Assembly (NCBI GenBank): GCA_035295985.1
Contig: DATHBT010000340.1
Span: 1-10,532, forward strand
Source of the DNA: JAIVGV01 sp035295985
Lineage (GTDB): Bacteria > Acidobacteriota > Blastocatellia > Pyrinomonadales > Pyrinomonadaceae
Direction: 5' to 3'
Length of the DNA stretch: 10,532 bases
Made by a program: the position numbers and the translations under genes. Below are positions 1-5,675 of the stretch, in pieces. The stretch's first letter is position 1, and each line of letters starts with the position of its first letter. A model generated the notes under the pieces. It was given only the letters and a program-made list of their open reading frames with translations, searched no databases and had not been told where the DNA came from.

Positions 1-30
1 GTCGATCTGGACGCGGGAAAACCGGAGTGA
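1..30 (+). CDS. C-terminal tail of an unidentified upstream gene (partial)
   Basis: Reading from base 1 in frame 1 gives VDLDAGKPE followed by TGA at 28-30. All three plus frames hit a stop within the next few codons, so any upstream plus-strand gene must end here. Frame 1 is preferred because its stop is the earliest and places the following heptad palindrome right at the gene end, as at the other junctions. Nine residues are too few to name a family. Membrane-fusion (HlyD/MacA-like) proteins or a second ABC permease often precede a MacB-type permease, but that is only a context guess. The stop codon lies inside the left arm of the inverted repeat that starts at 26. Confidence 0.45.
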   Translation, partial: VDLDAGKPE

Positions 31-104
31 CGAGTGACGAGTGATGAGTGATGAGTAAAAACCTGTGCCCTCTACTCATCACTCATCACTCGTCACTCGT
101 CACT
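26..104. repeat. Heptad palindrome 1 (32-bp perfect stem)
   Basis: The left arm (26-57) is four 7-base units, AGTGACG twice then AGTGATG twice, plus AGTA. The right arm (73-104) is its exact reverse complement: 32 of 32 pairs. The loop is 58-72 (15 nt). The left arm covers the TGA of the upstream gene and the right arm ends 6 nt before the ABC permease ATG at 111. It is noncoding in both directions. Neither arm end carries a typical intrinsic-terminator U-run. The heptanucleotide tandem pattern recalls the STRR repeats of heterocystous cyanobacteria, but those are not usually paired as inverted arms. Confidence 0.9.
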
Positions 105-110
105 TGAGTT

Positions 111-1211
111 ATGGATAGTCTCGTCATCAACAACATCAGGCAAAGGCCGCTGCGCGCGGCGGTGAGCGTGCTGGGCGTGGCGCTGGGCGTCTGTCTGGTG
201 ATGCTGTTCACGGGGCTGGCGCGCGGGATGTCGAACGACTTGCAGCGGCGCTCGTCGAATTTGCGGGCCGAGATCATCTTCACGCGGCCGGGCGGGATGG
301 AGCTGACCTCTTCGACGGCGAACCTTTCGACGAAGTACGTCGAGGAGCTGATGAAGATCGATGGCGTCGAGTCGGCCGTGCCCCTGATCCGAAACGTTTT
401 TCAGGGCGGGCGCGGCTTCGGCTTCGAGCAGGTTGAGGGCGTGGACTTCGACGCCTTCGCCGCGCAGAACGGGACGCGGCTCGTCGCGGGCCGCGCCGCG
501 ACCGCCGTGGATGAGGTCGTAATTGACGAGACGAAGGCGCGCAACGGGAACCTGGGGCTAGGCTCGACGGTGAGCATCTTCGGCGGGCAGCCCTACCGCG
601 TCGCGGGCATCTACTCGCCGGAGGCTGGGGCGCGCGTCAAGATGTCGCTCGGCGCGATGCAGGACGCGATGGAGTCGCCGGGCAGGGCCTCGTACATCTT
701 GGTGAAGGCGCGCGAGGGCGTGGACGCGGGCGCGCTGGCGCGGCGGATCGACGAGCAGCTACCGGGCAACAAGATTCAGTTCACGCAAGACCTGCCGATG
801 TTCAACTTCGAGAAGAGCATCCCGTACCTTCCCGTCTTCCTGCGCGCGCTCGTCGCGTTGGCGGCGGTCGTCTCCGCGCTCGTCGTGATGCTGGCGATGT
901 ACACGACGATCACGGAGCGGACGCGGGAGATCGGGGTACTCAAGGCCCTCGGCGCGTCGCGCGCCTACATCGTCTCGACCATCGAGCGCGAGGCGCTGGT
1001 GATCAGCCTGCTCGGCCTCGCCGTCGGCTTCCTCGGCTCGCTCGCCGCGAAGGCCTTAATCCAGCGCGCCTACGGGCTGCCCTTCGACTACGAGTGGACG
1101 TGGGCGCTGGCCGCCGCAGGAATCGGCGTCGGCGGCGGACTCCTCGGCGCGCTCTACCCGGCCGTCCGCGCCGCCGGCCTCGACCCGGTCAACGCCTTAA
1201 GTTACGAATGA
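111..1211 (+). CDS. MacB/FtsX-family ABC transporter permease
   Basis: This 366-residue inner-membrane permease belongs to the MacB/LolC/FtsX superfamily. A first membrane segment lies at about residues 15-37, followed by a large periplasmic (MacB_PCD-type) domain to about 240. Three more helices follow at about 245-267, 295-316 and 331-352. The stretch right after the second helix, TERTREIGVLKALGAS (268-283), is the characteristic cytoplasmic coupling motif of FtsX-domain permeases. The end (DPVNALSYE) is also typical, where homologues read 'P(I/V)EALRYE'. The length is that of a stand-alone permease without a fused ATPase. The ATPase is the next gene downstream. Such pairs work mechanically from the inner membrane (lipoprotein release, macrolide or peptide export) rather than moving substrate through a channel. 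The ATG at 111 has no Shine-Dalgarno sequence and sits 6 nt after a 32-bp palindrome. The substrate cannot be told from sequence. Confidence 0.92.
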   Translation: MDSLVINNIRQRPLRAAVSVLGVALGVCLVMLFTGLARGMSNDLQRRSSNLRAEIIFTRPGGMELTSSTANLSTKYVEELMKIDGVESAVPLIRNVFQGGRGFGFEQVEGVDFDAFAAQNGTRLVAGRAATAVDEVVIDETKARNGNLGLGSTVSIFGGQPYRVAGIYSPEAGARVKMSLGAMQDAMESPGRASYILVKAREGVDAGALARRIDEQLPGNKIQFTQDLPMFNFEKSIPYLPVFLRALVALAAVVSALVVMLAMYTTITERTREIGVLKALGASRAYIVSTIEREALVISLLGLAVGFLGSLAAKALIQRAYGLPFDYEWTWALAAAGIGVGGGLLGALYPAVRAAGLDPVNALSYE

Positions 1212-1216
1212 GTGGT

Positions 1217-1321
1217 AGCTGTTAGCTGTTAGCTGTTAGCTGTTAGCAAATCCAAAAACTAAAGCGAAAGCTGAGAACTGATTGCTTCCGGCTAACAGCT
1301 AACAGCTAACAGCTAACAGCT
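1217..1321. repeat. Heptad palindrome 2 (31-bp perfect stem)
   Basis: The left arm (1217-1247) is AGCTGTT four times plus AGC. The right arm (1291-1321) is the exact reverse complement, 31 of 31 pairs. The loop is 43 nt (1248-1290) and AT-rich for this genome. It begins 5 nt after the permease TGA and ends 7 nt before the ATPase ATG at 1329, so it is essentially the whole spacer between two genes that should be made together. Confidence 0.92.
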
Positions 1322-1328
1322 TCTTTTC

Positions 1329-2036
1329 ATGAAAACAATCGTTCACGCAGACAATCTGACAAAAGTCTATCGCGTCGGGGCGGTGGACGTGCCGGCGTTG
1401 CGCGGCGTGACGCTCGAAGTCGAGGAGGGCGAGTTCCTGGCGATCATGGGGCCGTCGGGGTGCGGCAAGTCAACGATGCTGCACCTGCTCGGCGGGCTGC
1501 TCACGCCGACCTCCGGGCGCATCGCAATCGACGGCGAGGACATGACGGCCGCCACGGACGCGCGCCGCACCGACATACGCCGCCGCAAGATCGGCTTCGT
1601 CTTCCAGCGCTTCAACCTCTTCCCGACGCTCACTGCCGAGGGCAATCTGCGCCTCGCCGAGCGCATCCACGCGGGCGGCGACGGCGACCGCAAGAGCGAC
1701 GACCCCGAACGCCGCCGCGAGGTCTTGAAACTGCTCAAACTCGAAGACAAGATGCACCACAAGCCGCTCGAACTCTCCGGCGGCGAGCAGCAGCGCGTCG
1801 CCCTGGCGCGCGCCGTCATCAACAACCCCGCCATCATCCTGGCCGACGAGCCGACGGGAAACCTCGACACGGAGAACTCGGCCATCGTCCTGAACATGTT
1901 CCAGGAGATGAACTACCGCTTCAACCAGACCATCATCATGATCACGCACAACCCGGAGGCCGCCGCCATGTGCCGCCGCATCATCCAGATGAGGGACGGC
2001 CAGATCGTTGCGCCGGCCGGGGGCGTACAGATATAA
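1329..2036 (+). CDS. ABC transporter ATP-binding protein, LolD/MacB type
   Basis: This 235-residue cytoplasmic ATPase powers the FtsX-type permease encoded just upstream. All nucleotide-binding motifs are intact. Walker A is GPSGCGKST (41-49), the Q-loop glutamine is Q93 (GFVFQRFNLFPTLTA), and the ABC signature is LSGGEQQR (149-156). Walker B with its catalytic glutamate is IILADE (169-174), the D-loop is TGNLD (176-180), and the switch histidine is H207 (MITHN). The 'FNLFPTLTAEGN' and 'LADEPTGNLD' stretches are the hallmarks of the MacB/LolD/FtsE branch. Length matches LolD. A charged insert at about 115-130 (GGDGDRKSDDPERRR) is slightly longer than usual. The ATG at 1329 is set by the Walker A distance and has no visible ribosome-binding site, only the end of palindrome 2. 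Confidence 0.95.
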   Translation: MKTIVHADNLTKVYRVGAVDVPALRGVTLEVEEGEFLAIMGPSGCGKSTMLHLLGGLLTPTSGRIAIDGEDMTAATDARRTDIRRRKIGFVFQRFNLFPTLTAEGNLRLAERIHAGGDGDRKSDDPERRREVLKLLKLEDKMHHKPLELSGGEQQRVALARAVINNPAIILADEPTGNLDTENSAIVLNMFQEMNYRFNQTIIMITHNPEAAAMCRRIIQMRDGQIVAPAGGVQI

Positions 2037-2139
2037 TTCAGACCGGCAGGCCAAGGCCGGCGGACGACCCGCCGTCAGTGCCGGGGCAGGCTACCGCTGG
2101 AATCCCCCCTCGCTTTGAAATCCGCCGGAAGACTGCGTT
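2037..2139 (+). other. GC-rich spacer with a short hairpin
   Basis: This 103-nt gap follows the ATPase stop. It contains a 6-bp GC hairpin, stem 2058-2063 with 2069-2074 around the loop ACGAC, without a U-tract. Near its end GGAAG (2127-2131) lies 8 nt before the TTG at 2140 and may be the ribosome-binding site of the next gene. There is no heptad palindrome here, unlike the two preceding junctions. Confidence 0.35.
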
Positions 2140-2478
2140 TTGCTGGGAGTTTTCAAGAAAATCCTGTTCTGGTCTTACGGGCGCACGAGCTGGCAGTACG
2201 ACGTGCTGTCGGTTCTCATCCTCGCGTTCGTGTTTCTGACGCCGCCGGGGTGGTTCCAGACCGGCGAACCGAAGGCCTTTTCGGGGCATCAAAGTTCCGT
2301 CCTGACAGCCAGCAAGCGGCTGGTCTCGCCGGAGGGTCTTCCGGCAAACCCCGGCACAGAGGACTTCGAGCGACGCCTGAGAATTGAGCTGCGGCGCTCA
2401 GAAGTGCGGGTCAAAGGCTGGCAGGCTTTGCGGGACGCGGGCGGGCGGGTTGCCGCCTACGAGGTTGACATCGAATAG
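2140..2478 (+). CDS. Small single-helix membrane protein, function unknown
   Basis: The reading frame of 112 residues opens with TTG at 2140; no ATG or GTG is better placed and GGAAG lies 8 nt upstream. It starts with a basic amphipathic stretch (MLGVFKKILFWSYGRTSWQY), then has one hydrophobic helix at about residues 21-36 (DVLSVLILAFVFLTPP). A polar, probably periplasmic, C-terminal part rich in Arg and Glu follows (76-112, including FERRLRIELRRSEVRVKGW). I do not recognise a named family. Its place between the ABC ATPase and the LolA-like gene suggests an accessory of the same envelope system (inference). The overlapping frame starting at 2115 gives a low-complexity peptide without a hydrophobic segment and is rejected. 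The last codons contain the -35 box of the promoter for the next gene. Confidence 0.7.
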   Translation: MLGVFKKILFWSYGRTSWQYDVLSVLILAFVFLTPPGWFQTGEPKAFSGHQSSVLTASKRLVSPEGLPANPGTEDFERRLRIELRRSEVRVKGWQALRDAGGRVAAYEVDIE

Positions 2479-2492
2479 CCGTTTTCTATAAT
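2465..2492 (+). promoter_or_regulatory. Consensus sigma-70 promoter for the LolA-like gene
   Basis: TTGACA at 2465-2470 and TATAAT at 2487-2492 are both exact matches to the primary-sigma consensus, separated by 16 nt. A start of transcription is expected near 2499-2500, about 60 nt before the ATG at 2559. The -35 box lies inside the last codons of the small membrane protein gene, whose TAG is at 2476-2478, so the LolA-like gene can be transcribed separately from the ABC genes. Confidence 0.8.
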
Positions 2493-2547
2493 CGCACGGT
2501 TTTTTCATCGGCCGTGGCGCGGGTTCAAGTTTCCCCTCGCGATTTTG

Positions 2548-2553
2548 AAGGAG
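2548..2553 (+). promoter_or_regulatory. Ribosome-binding site deciding the LolA-like start
   Basis: AAGGAG lies 5 nt before the ATG at 2559. It selects that codon over an in-frame GTG at 2514 that would put 15 polar residues in front of a clean signal peptide. Confidence 0.85.
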
Positions 2554-2558
2554 TACGC

Positions 2559-3254
2559 ATGAAGAAGAATTTAACGGTCGGCCTCGCGGTTCTGTTCGCG
2601 GCCGCCCTGACCCTGGCCTCCACCCCCAGAGTGAACGCGCAGGGCGCCGGCCTCGTCAGCTCGATCTTCAACAAGATGGAGCGCAACCGCCGCGACCTGC
2701 GCTCGATGCGCGCCAGCATCTCGATGGAGAAGTACAACGCGCAGATTCGCGACTCGGACAAGCGCTCCGGCACGGTCGCCTACGTCCCCGGCGAGGGGCG
2801 CAGCGGCTCGGTGCGCGTCGATTGGCGCACCCCCGTGCAGGAGATTCTGGCCGTCGCGGGCGGCGAGTACACGCTCTTCAGCCCGCGCCGCAAGCTGGCC
2901 TACGTCGGCTCGACCGACTCGAAGAACGCGAAGGTCTCCAACGTCCTCGGCTTCGGCCTGAACGCGTCGGCCTCGCAGCTCAAGGCCGCCTACGACTACA
3001 AGGACGTTTACAACGAGACGCTCTGGGGCGGCGTGGCGACGACGCACATCACGCTCGTGCCCAAGGGCGCCGCGAGCCACAAGTACACGGAAATCTGGGT
3101 GGACGGATCGGGGATGCTGGTGCAGACCAAGGTCGTCGAGAAGAACGGCGACGCGACGACCGTGCGCCTGATGGACATCCAGCGCAACGTCGCCGTCTCG
3201 AAGGACGAGTTCAAGCTCAACCTCGGCTCGGACGTGAAGAAAGTCCGCGGCTAA
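2559..3254 (+). CDS. Secreted LolA-like lipoprotein carrier domain protein
   Basis: The 231-residue product begins with a Sec signal peptide, MKKNLTVGLAVLFAAALTLA with cleavage expected after VNA at 27. The mature part has the pattern of the LolA/LolB fold. A first helix (SIFNKMERNRRDLRSMRASI) is followed by alternating beta strands including RVDWRTPVQEILAVAGGEYTL and FSPRRKLAYV. A late pair, YTEIWVDGSGMLVQTKVVE, resembles the 'W.D..G.....' turn of outer-membrane lipoprotein carriers. In that family the protein ferries lipoproteins, or another lipid cargo, across the periplasm after release by an FtsX-type ABC transporter, which fits the two genes upstream. Similarity is at fold level only, so carrier function is inferred. 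Start set by AAGGAG and the signal peptide; its own consensus promoter lies just upstream and a 19-bp hairpin follows the stop. Confidence 0.8.
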   Translation: MKKNLTVGLAVLFAAALTLASTPRVNAQGAGLVSSIFNKMERNRRDLRSMRASISMEKYNAQIRDSDKRSGTVAYVPGEGRSGSVRVDWRTPVQEILAVAGGEYTLFSPRRKLAYVGSTDSKNAKVSNVLGFGLNASASQLKAAYDYKDVYNETLWGGVATTHITLVPKGAASHKYTEIWVDGSGMLVQTKVVEKNGDATTVRLMDIQRNVAVSKDEFKLNLGSDVKKVRG

Positions 3255-3270
3255 GAGTCGGGTTCGGGTT

Positions 3271-3321
3271 AAAAGTCGAAGGGTTCTGGCCCGCCGCAGC
3301 GACCAGAACCCTTCGACTTTT
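3271..3321. terminator. 19-bp hairpin, probable terminator after the LolA-like gene
   Basis: Arms 3271-3289 and 3303-3321 pair perfectly over 19 bp around a 13-nt loop. The outer pairs are AAAA/TTTT, so a T-run closes the 3' arm on either strand, as in a bidirectional intrinsic terminator. It begins 16 nt after the LolA-like stop. The sequence before it (GGGTTCG and, 21 nt later, GGGTTCT) hints at the same 7-base periodicity seen in the other spacers. Confidence 0.7.
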
Positions 3322-3460
3322 GTGCGCGCGCGGCGGGCCGCTTGCGCGGCGGGCGCGGTCTCGCGTATCTTCTCACCCGCAAGCCCTCCCCGCGAGACAA
3401 CCGAACGACAGAACAGGGAAGTTTGACGAGTCAGCGCGGGCGGCCCGGCGACCAGTAACG

Positions 3461-4549
3461 ATGAGACGCGGCAAGTTCATCAGCATCAAACTGCGCGAAG
3501 CGCGCTTCATCACGCGCGCCCTCTTCTCGACGGATCACCCCGTCCTCGCGCACGTCATCCCGATGCGCCGCTGCAACCTCGCCTGCACTTACTGCAACGA
3601 GTACGACGACTTCTCCGCGCCCGTCCCCCTCGAAGAGATGCTGCGCCGGCTCGACAAGCTGGCCGACCTCGGCACCTCCGTCGTCACCTTTTCGGGCGGC
3701 GAGCCGATGATGCACCCGCACATCTTTGAACTCGTCCGCCACACGCGACGCCGCGGCATGATCGCCGGCCTCATCACCAACGGCTTCTACCTGACGCCCG
3801 AAAAGATCAGGAAGTTCAACGAGGCGGGCCTCGACTACCTCCAGATCAGCATCGACAACGTCGAGCCGGACGAGGTCTCTAAGAAGAGCCTGCGCCTGTT
3901 AGACAAGCGCCTCAAGTGGCTCAACGAGCACGCGAACTTCCAAGTCAACATCAACTCCGTCATCGGCAGCGGCGTCCGCAAGCCCGAAGATGCGCTCGAA
4001 ATCGACAAGCGCGCGCTCGAACTCGGCTTCACCTCGACCATCGGCGTCATCCACGACGGCGGCGGCGAGCTGAAACCGCTCGGCGACCTTGAGCGCCGCG
4101 TCTATCGCGAGGTGCAGAAGCTCGAAGACCACAAGGTTTACGAGCCGTTCGAGGTGAAGGGGCCGTGGCAGGGCCTGTGGCAACTCGCCAGGAACGTCGG
4201 CCGCCGCGACTACGCTCGCCTCGACTGGTTCCAGGAGAATTTGATTCAGGGCAAGCCGAACGACTGGCGCTGCCGTTCGGGCGCGCGCTACCTCTACGTC
4301 TGCGAGGACGGGTTAGTCCACTGGTGCTCGCAGCAGCGCGGCTACCCCGGCACGCCGCTCGCCGACTACACGACGGCAGACATCGTGCGCGAATACGACA
4401 CGGAGAAGCACTGCGCGCCCCTCTGCACCGTCGCCTGTGCCCAGAAGGTCGGCATCCTCGACAACTGGCGCAAGCCCCAGCAACTAGCCGCCCAGGCGCC
4501 GGCCAAAAACCTGCGCGAGACGATCAGCCGCGTGCTGAGCGCCGAGTAG
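3461..4549 (+). CDS. Radical SAM enzyme with SPASM-like C-terminal cysteines
   Basis: This 362-residue cytoplasmic protein carries the radical SAM motif CNLACTYC (C38, C42, C45), which binds a 4Fe-4S cluster and splits S-adenosylmethionine to a radical. FSGGEP (77-82) is the SAM-contacting GGEP motif, followed by LITNGF (104-109) and LQISID (127-132), strands of the partial TIM barrel. The C-terminal part has six more cysteines, C271, C281, C289, C318, C322 and C326. Their layout is like a compact SPASM or twitch domain holding an auxiliary cluster. Such proteins modify peptides or small molecules, but no precursor peptide is visible next to it and I cannot name the substrate. The open frame extends upstream to 2822 only as the out-of-frame shadow of the LolA-like gene. 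The ATG at 3461 gives the usual spacing to the first cysteine, though it has no clear ribosome-binding site. Confidence 0.88.
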   Translation: MRRGKFISIKLREARFITRALFSTDHPVLAHVIPMRRCNLACTYCNEYDDFSAPVPLEEMLRRLDKLADLGTSVVTFSGGEPMMHPHIFELVRHTRRRGMIAGLITNGFYLTPEKIRKFNEAGLDYLQISIDNVEPDEVSKKSLRLLDKRLKWLNEHANFQVNINSVIGSGVRKPEDALEIDKRALELGFTSTIGVIHDGGGELKPLGDLERRVYREVQKLEDHKVYEPFEVKGPWQGLWQLARNVGRRDYARLDWFQENLIQGKPNDWRCRSGARYLYVCEDGLVHWCSQQRGYPGTPLADYTTADIVREYDTEKHCAPLCTVACAQKVGILDNWRKPQQLAAQAPAKNLRETISRVLSAE

Positions 4550-4608
4550 GCCGTCACTTCAGACTCACTCCGGGCTTTCATCCGACGCCGTCTCGGCCAC
4601 TCGACGCG

Positions 4609-4615
4609 AAGGAGG
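4609..4615 (+). promoter_or_regulatory. Ribosome-binding site of the VWFA gene
   Basis: AAGGAGG ends 5 nt before the ATG at 4621. It is one of the strongest in the window and rules out the much longer in-frame opening that begins at 4165 inside the radical SAM gene. Confidence 0.85.
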
Positions 4616-4620
4616 CGACG

Positions 4621-5586
4621 ATGTCCTATCCTTTCCGCGCACGCCCCGCCGCCCGGCCACTCCTGTCTCTTACTGTCACTGTCGCAACGCTCGTGGTTCT
4701 CGCCGCGCCCGTCCGCGCGCAACGGGCCGGCGCGGCGGATGAGGTGCGGCTGATCGTCACCGTGTCGGATAGCGGGGGCCGCTACATCACCAACCTTGAA
4801 AAGTCGCGCTTCTCCATCCTCGAAGGCAAGGAGGCGCGCGAGATCACTTCGTTCGACGCGGCAGACGCACCGGCGAATGTCGGCGTTGTGGTTGACGTGT
4901 CCGAGTCGATGATAAGGCGCGGGGACGAGATCAAAGTCGCCCTCCGCCAACTCGTAATCAAAGGGCATCCCGAAAACCGCTACTTTATCGCCGAGTTTAA
5001 CACGCAAGGGAGGCTGCTCTCGGACTGGACGAGTGACCGCGCGGTGCTCGAAGGCTCAATCCAGCAGATCGGGGCGACACTCGGCCGGGCGCGCGTGAAG
5101 GGGTATACCTCTCTCTACGACGCGTGCGCGGATGCGCTCACCAAACTCGCGGAGGGGCCGCATGACAAGGGAGTCCTCGTCGTCATCTCCGACGGGATGG
5201 ATACCCATTCGCGCGTGTCCCTCCGCGAATTGCGGAGCCGTATTCTGGCGTCAGAAGTGCTGGTTTATTCACTTGGCCCTACTGGCGGCGTGCGTAATGC
5301 GCTCGACGAGGTGGCGGGTAAAGCCGTCCTCGCCGACATGGCGACTCAAACGGGCGGCGTGGCCCTCTTCCCCGAAAGTCGCAAGGAGGCGGTCGCGGCC
5401 GGCGAGTGGATCGCCGCCGATCTGCGTAGCCAGTATGTCGTCGGGTTCGCGCCGGGGCAGGCGGCGGGCGTCGCGTCTGAGCCGAAGTGGAGGAAGATCA
5501 AGATCAGGGTGGATTCGCTGTCGAAGGAGATTAAGATCGTCGTGCGCAGCCGCGAGGGCTACTTCTTCCCGCGCCCCGTAAACTAA
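4621..5586 (+). CDS. Secreted von Willebrand factor A protein, acidobacterial VWFA type
   Basis: This 321-residue protein has an N-terminal signal peptide, basic then hydrophobic (about 1-33), with cleavage expected after VRA at 33. A short beta domain follows (41-80, VRLIVTVSDSGGRYITNLEKS cut at the 'F.I.E' strand), then a von Willebrand factor A domain. All metal-site (MIDAS) elements are present: DVSES (92-96), T163 in GYTSLYDA, and D191 in VISDGMDT. The C-terminal section SQYVVGFAP (270-278) and REGYFFPR (311-318) matches the ending typical of the 'VWFA-related Acidobacterial domain' family, which is greatly expanded in Acidobacteriota. Members are presumed to bind other proteins outside the inner membrane; no individual role is known. 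It lies 71 nt after the radical SAM gene and could be co-transcribed with it. Confidence 0.9.
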   Translation: MSYPFRARPAARPLLSLTVTVATLVVLAAPVRAQRAGAADEVRLIVTVSDSGGRYITNLEKSRFSILEGKEAREITSFDAADAPANVGVVVDVSESMIRRGDEIKVALRQLVIKGHPENRYFIAEFNTQGRLLSDWTSDRAVLEGSIQQIGATLGRARVKGYTSLYDACADALTKLAEGPHDKGVLVVISDGMDTHSRVSLRELRSRILASEVLVYSLGPTGGVRNALDEVAGKAVLADMATQTGGVALFPESRKEAVAAGEWIAADLRSQYVVGFAPGQAAGVASEPKWRKIKIRVDSLSKEIKIVVRSREGYFFPRPVN

Positions 5587-5611
5587 CAGGCGAGGGTGGC
5601 GGCAAAAGTTA

Positions 5612-5649
5612 CGGCGGCCGGGGGCAGACTCCACTGCCCCCGGCCGCCG
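5612..5649. terminator. 16-bp GC-rich hairpin between convergent genes
   Basis: Arms 5612-5627 and 5634-5649 pair perfectly over 16 bp around the 6-nt loop ACTCCA. It is the only strong structure in the 89-nt gap between the stop of the VWFA gene (plus) and the stop of pyruvate kinase (minus). There is no good T-run on either side; TTTT follows 5 nt after the stem on the minus strand. It may act as a bidirectional terminator or as an mRNA 3'-end stabiliser. Confidence 0.65.
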
Positions 5650-5675
5650 CCCACTTTATCGCTTTCAAGTTTGAA

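Noticed and set aside
26..104. Heptad palindromes simply as intrinsic terminators
   Set aside because: Most stems are AT-mixed, lack a GC-rich core and a following U-run, and lie within probable operons such as between an ABC permease and its ATPase. A role in mRNA processing remains possible.
1217..1321. Palindromes as insertion-sequence or MITE ends
   Set aside because: There is no shared terminal sequence between loci, no target-site duplication, and the inner part is only 15-43 nt.
1460..2239. 259-codon frame overlapping the ATPase
   Set aside because: It is a His/Arg/Pro-rich shadow with no motifs, whereas the ATPase has every ABC motif.
2115..2387. Overlapping 90-codon frame starting at 2115
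   Set aside because: It lacks a hydrophobic segment and looks like a frame shadow; the 2140 frame has a clear membrane helix and a ribosome-binding site.
3328..3354. 11-bp direct repeat GCGCGGCGGGC, 16 nt apart
   Set aside because: It is low-complexity GC sequence in a short spacer; probably chance.
2822..3460. Long upstream extension of the radical SAM frame
   Set aside because: It is the +1-frame shadow of the LolA-like gene with Arg/Gly-rich nonsense sequence, and it crosses the 19-bp hairpin.
4165..4620. Long upstream extension of the VWFA frame
   Set aside because: It overlaps the radical SAM gene in another frame; the strong ribosome-binding site and signal peptide fix the start at 4621.
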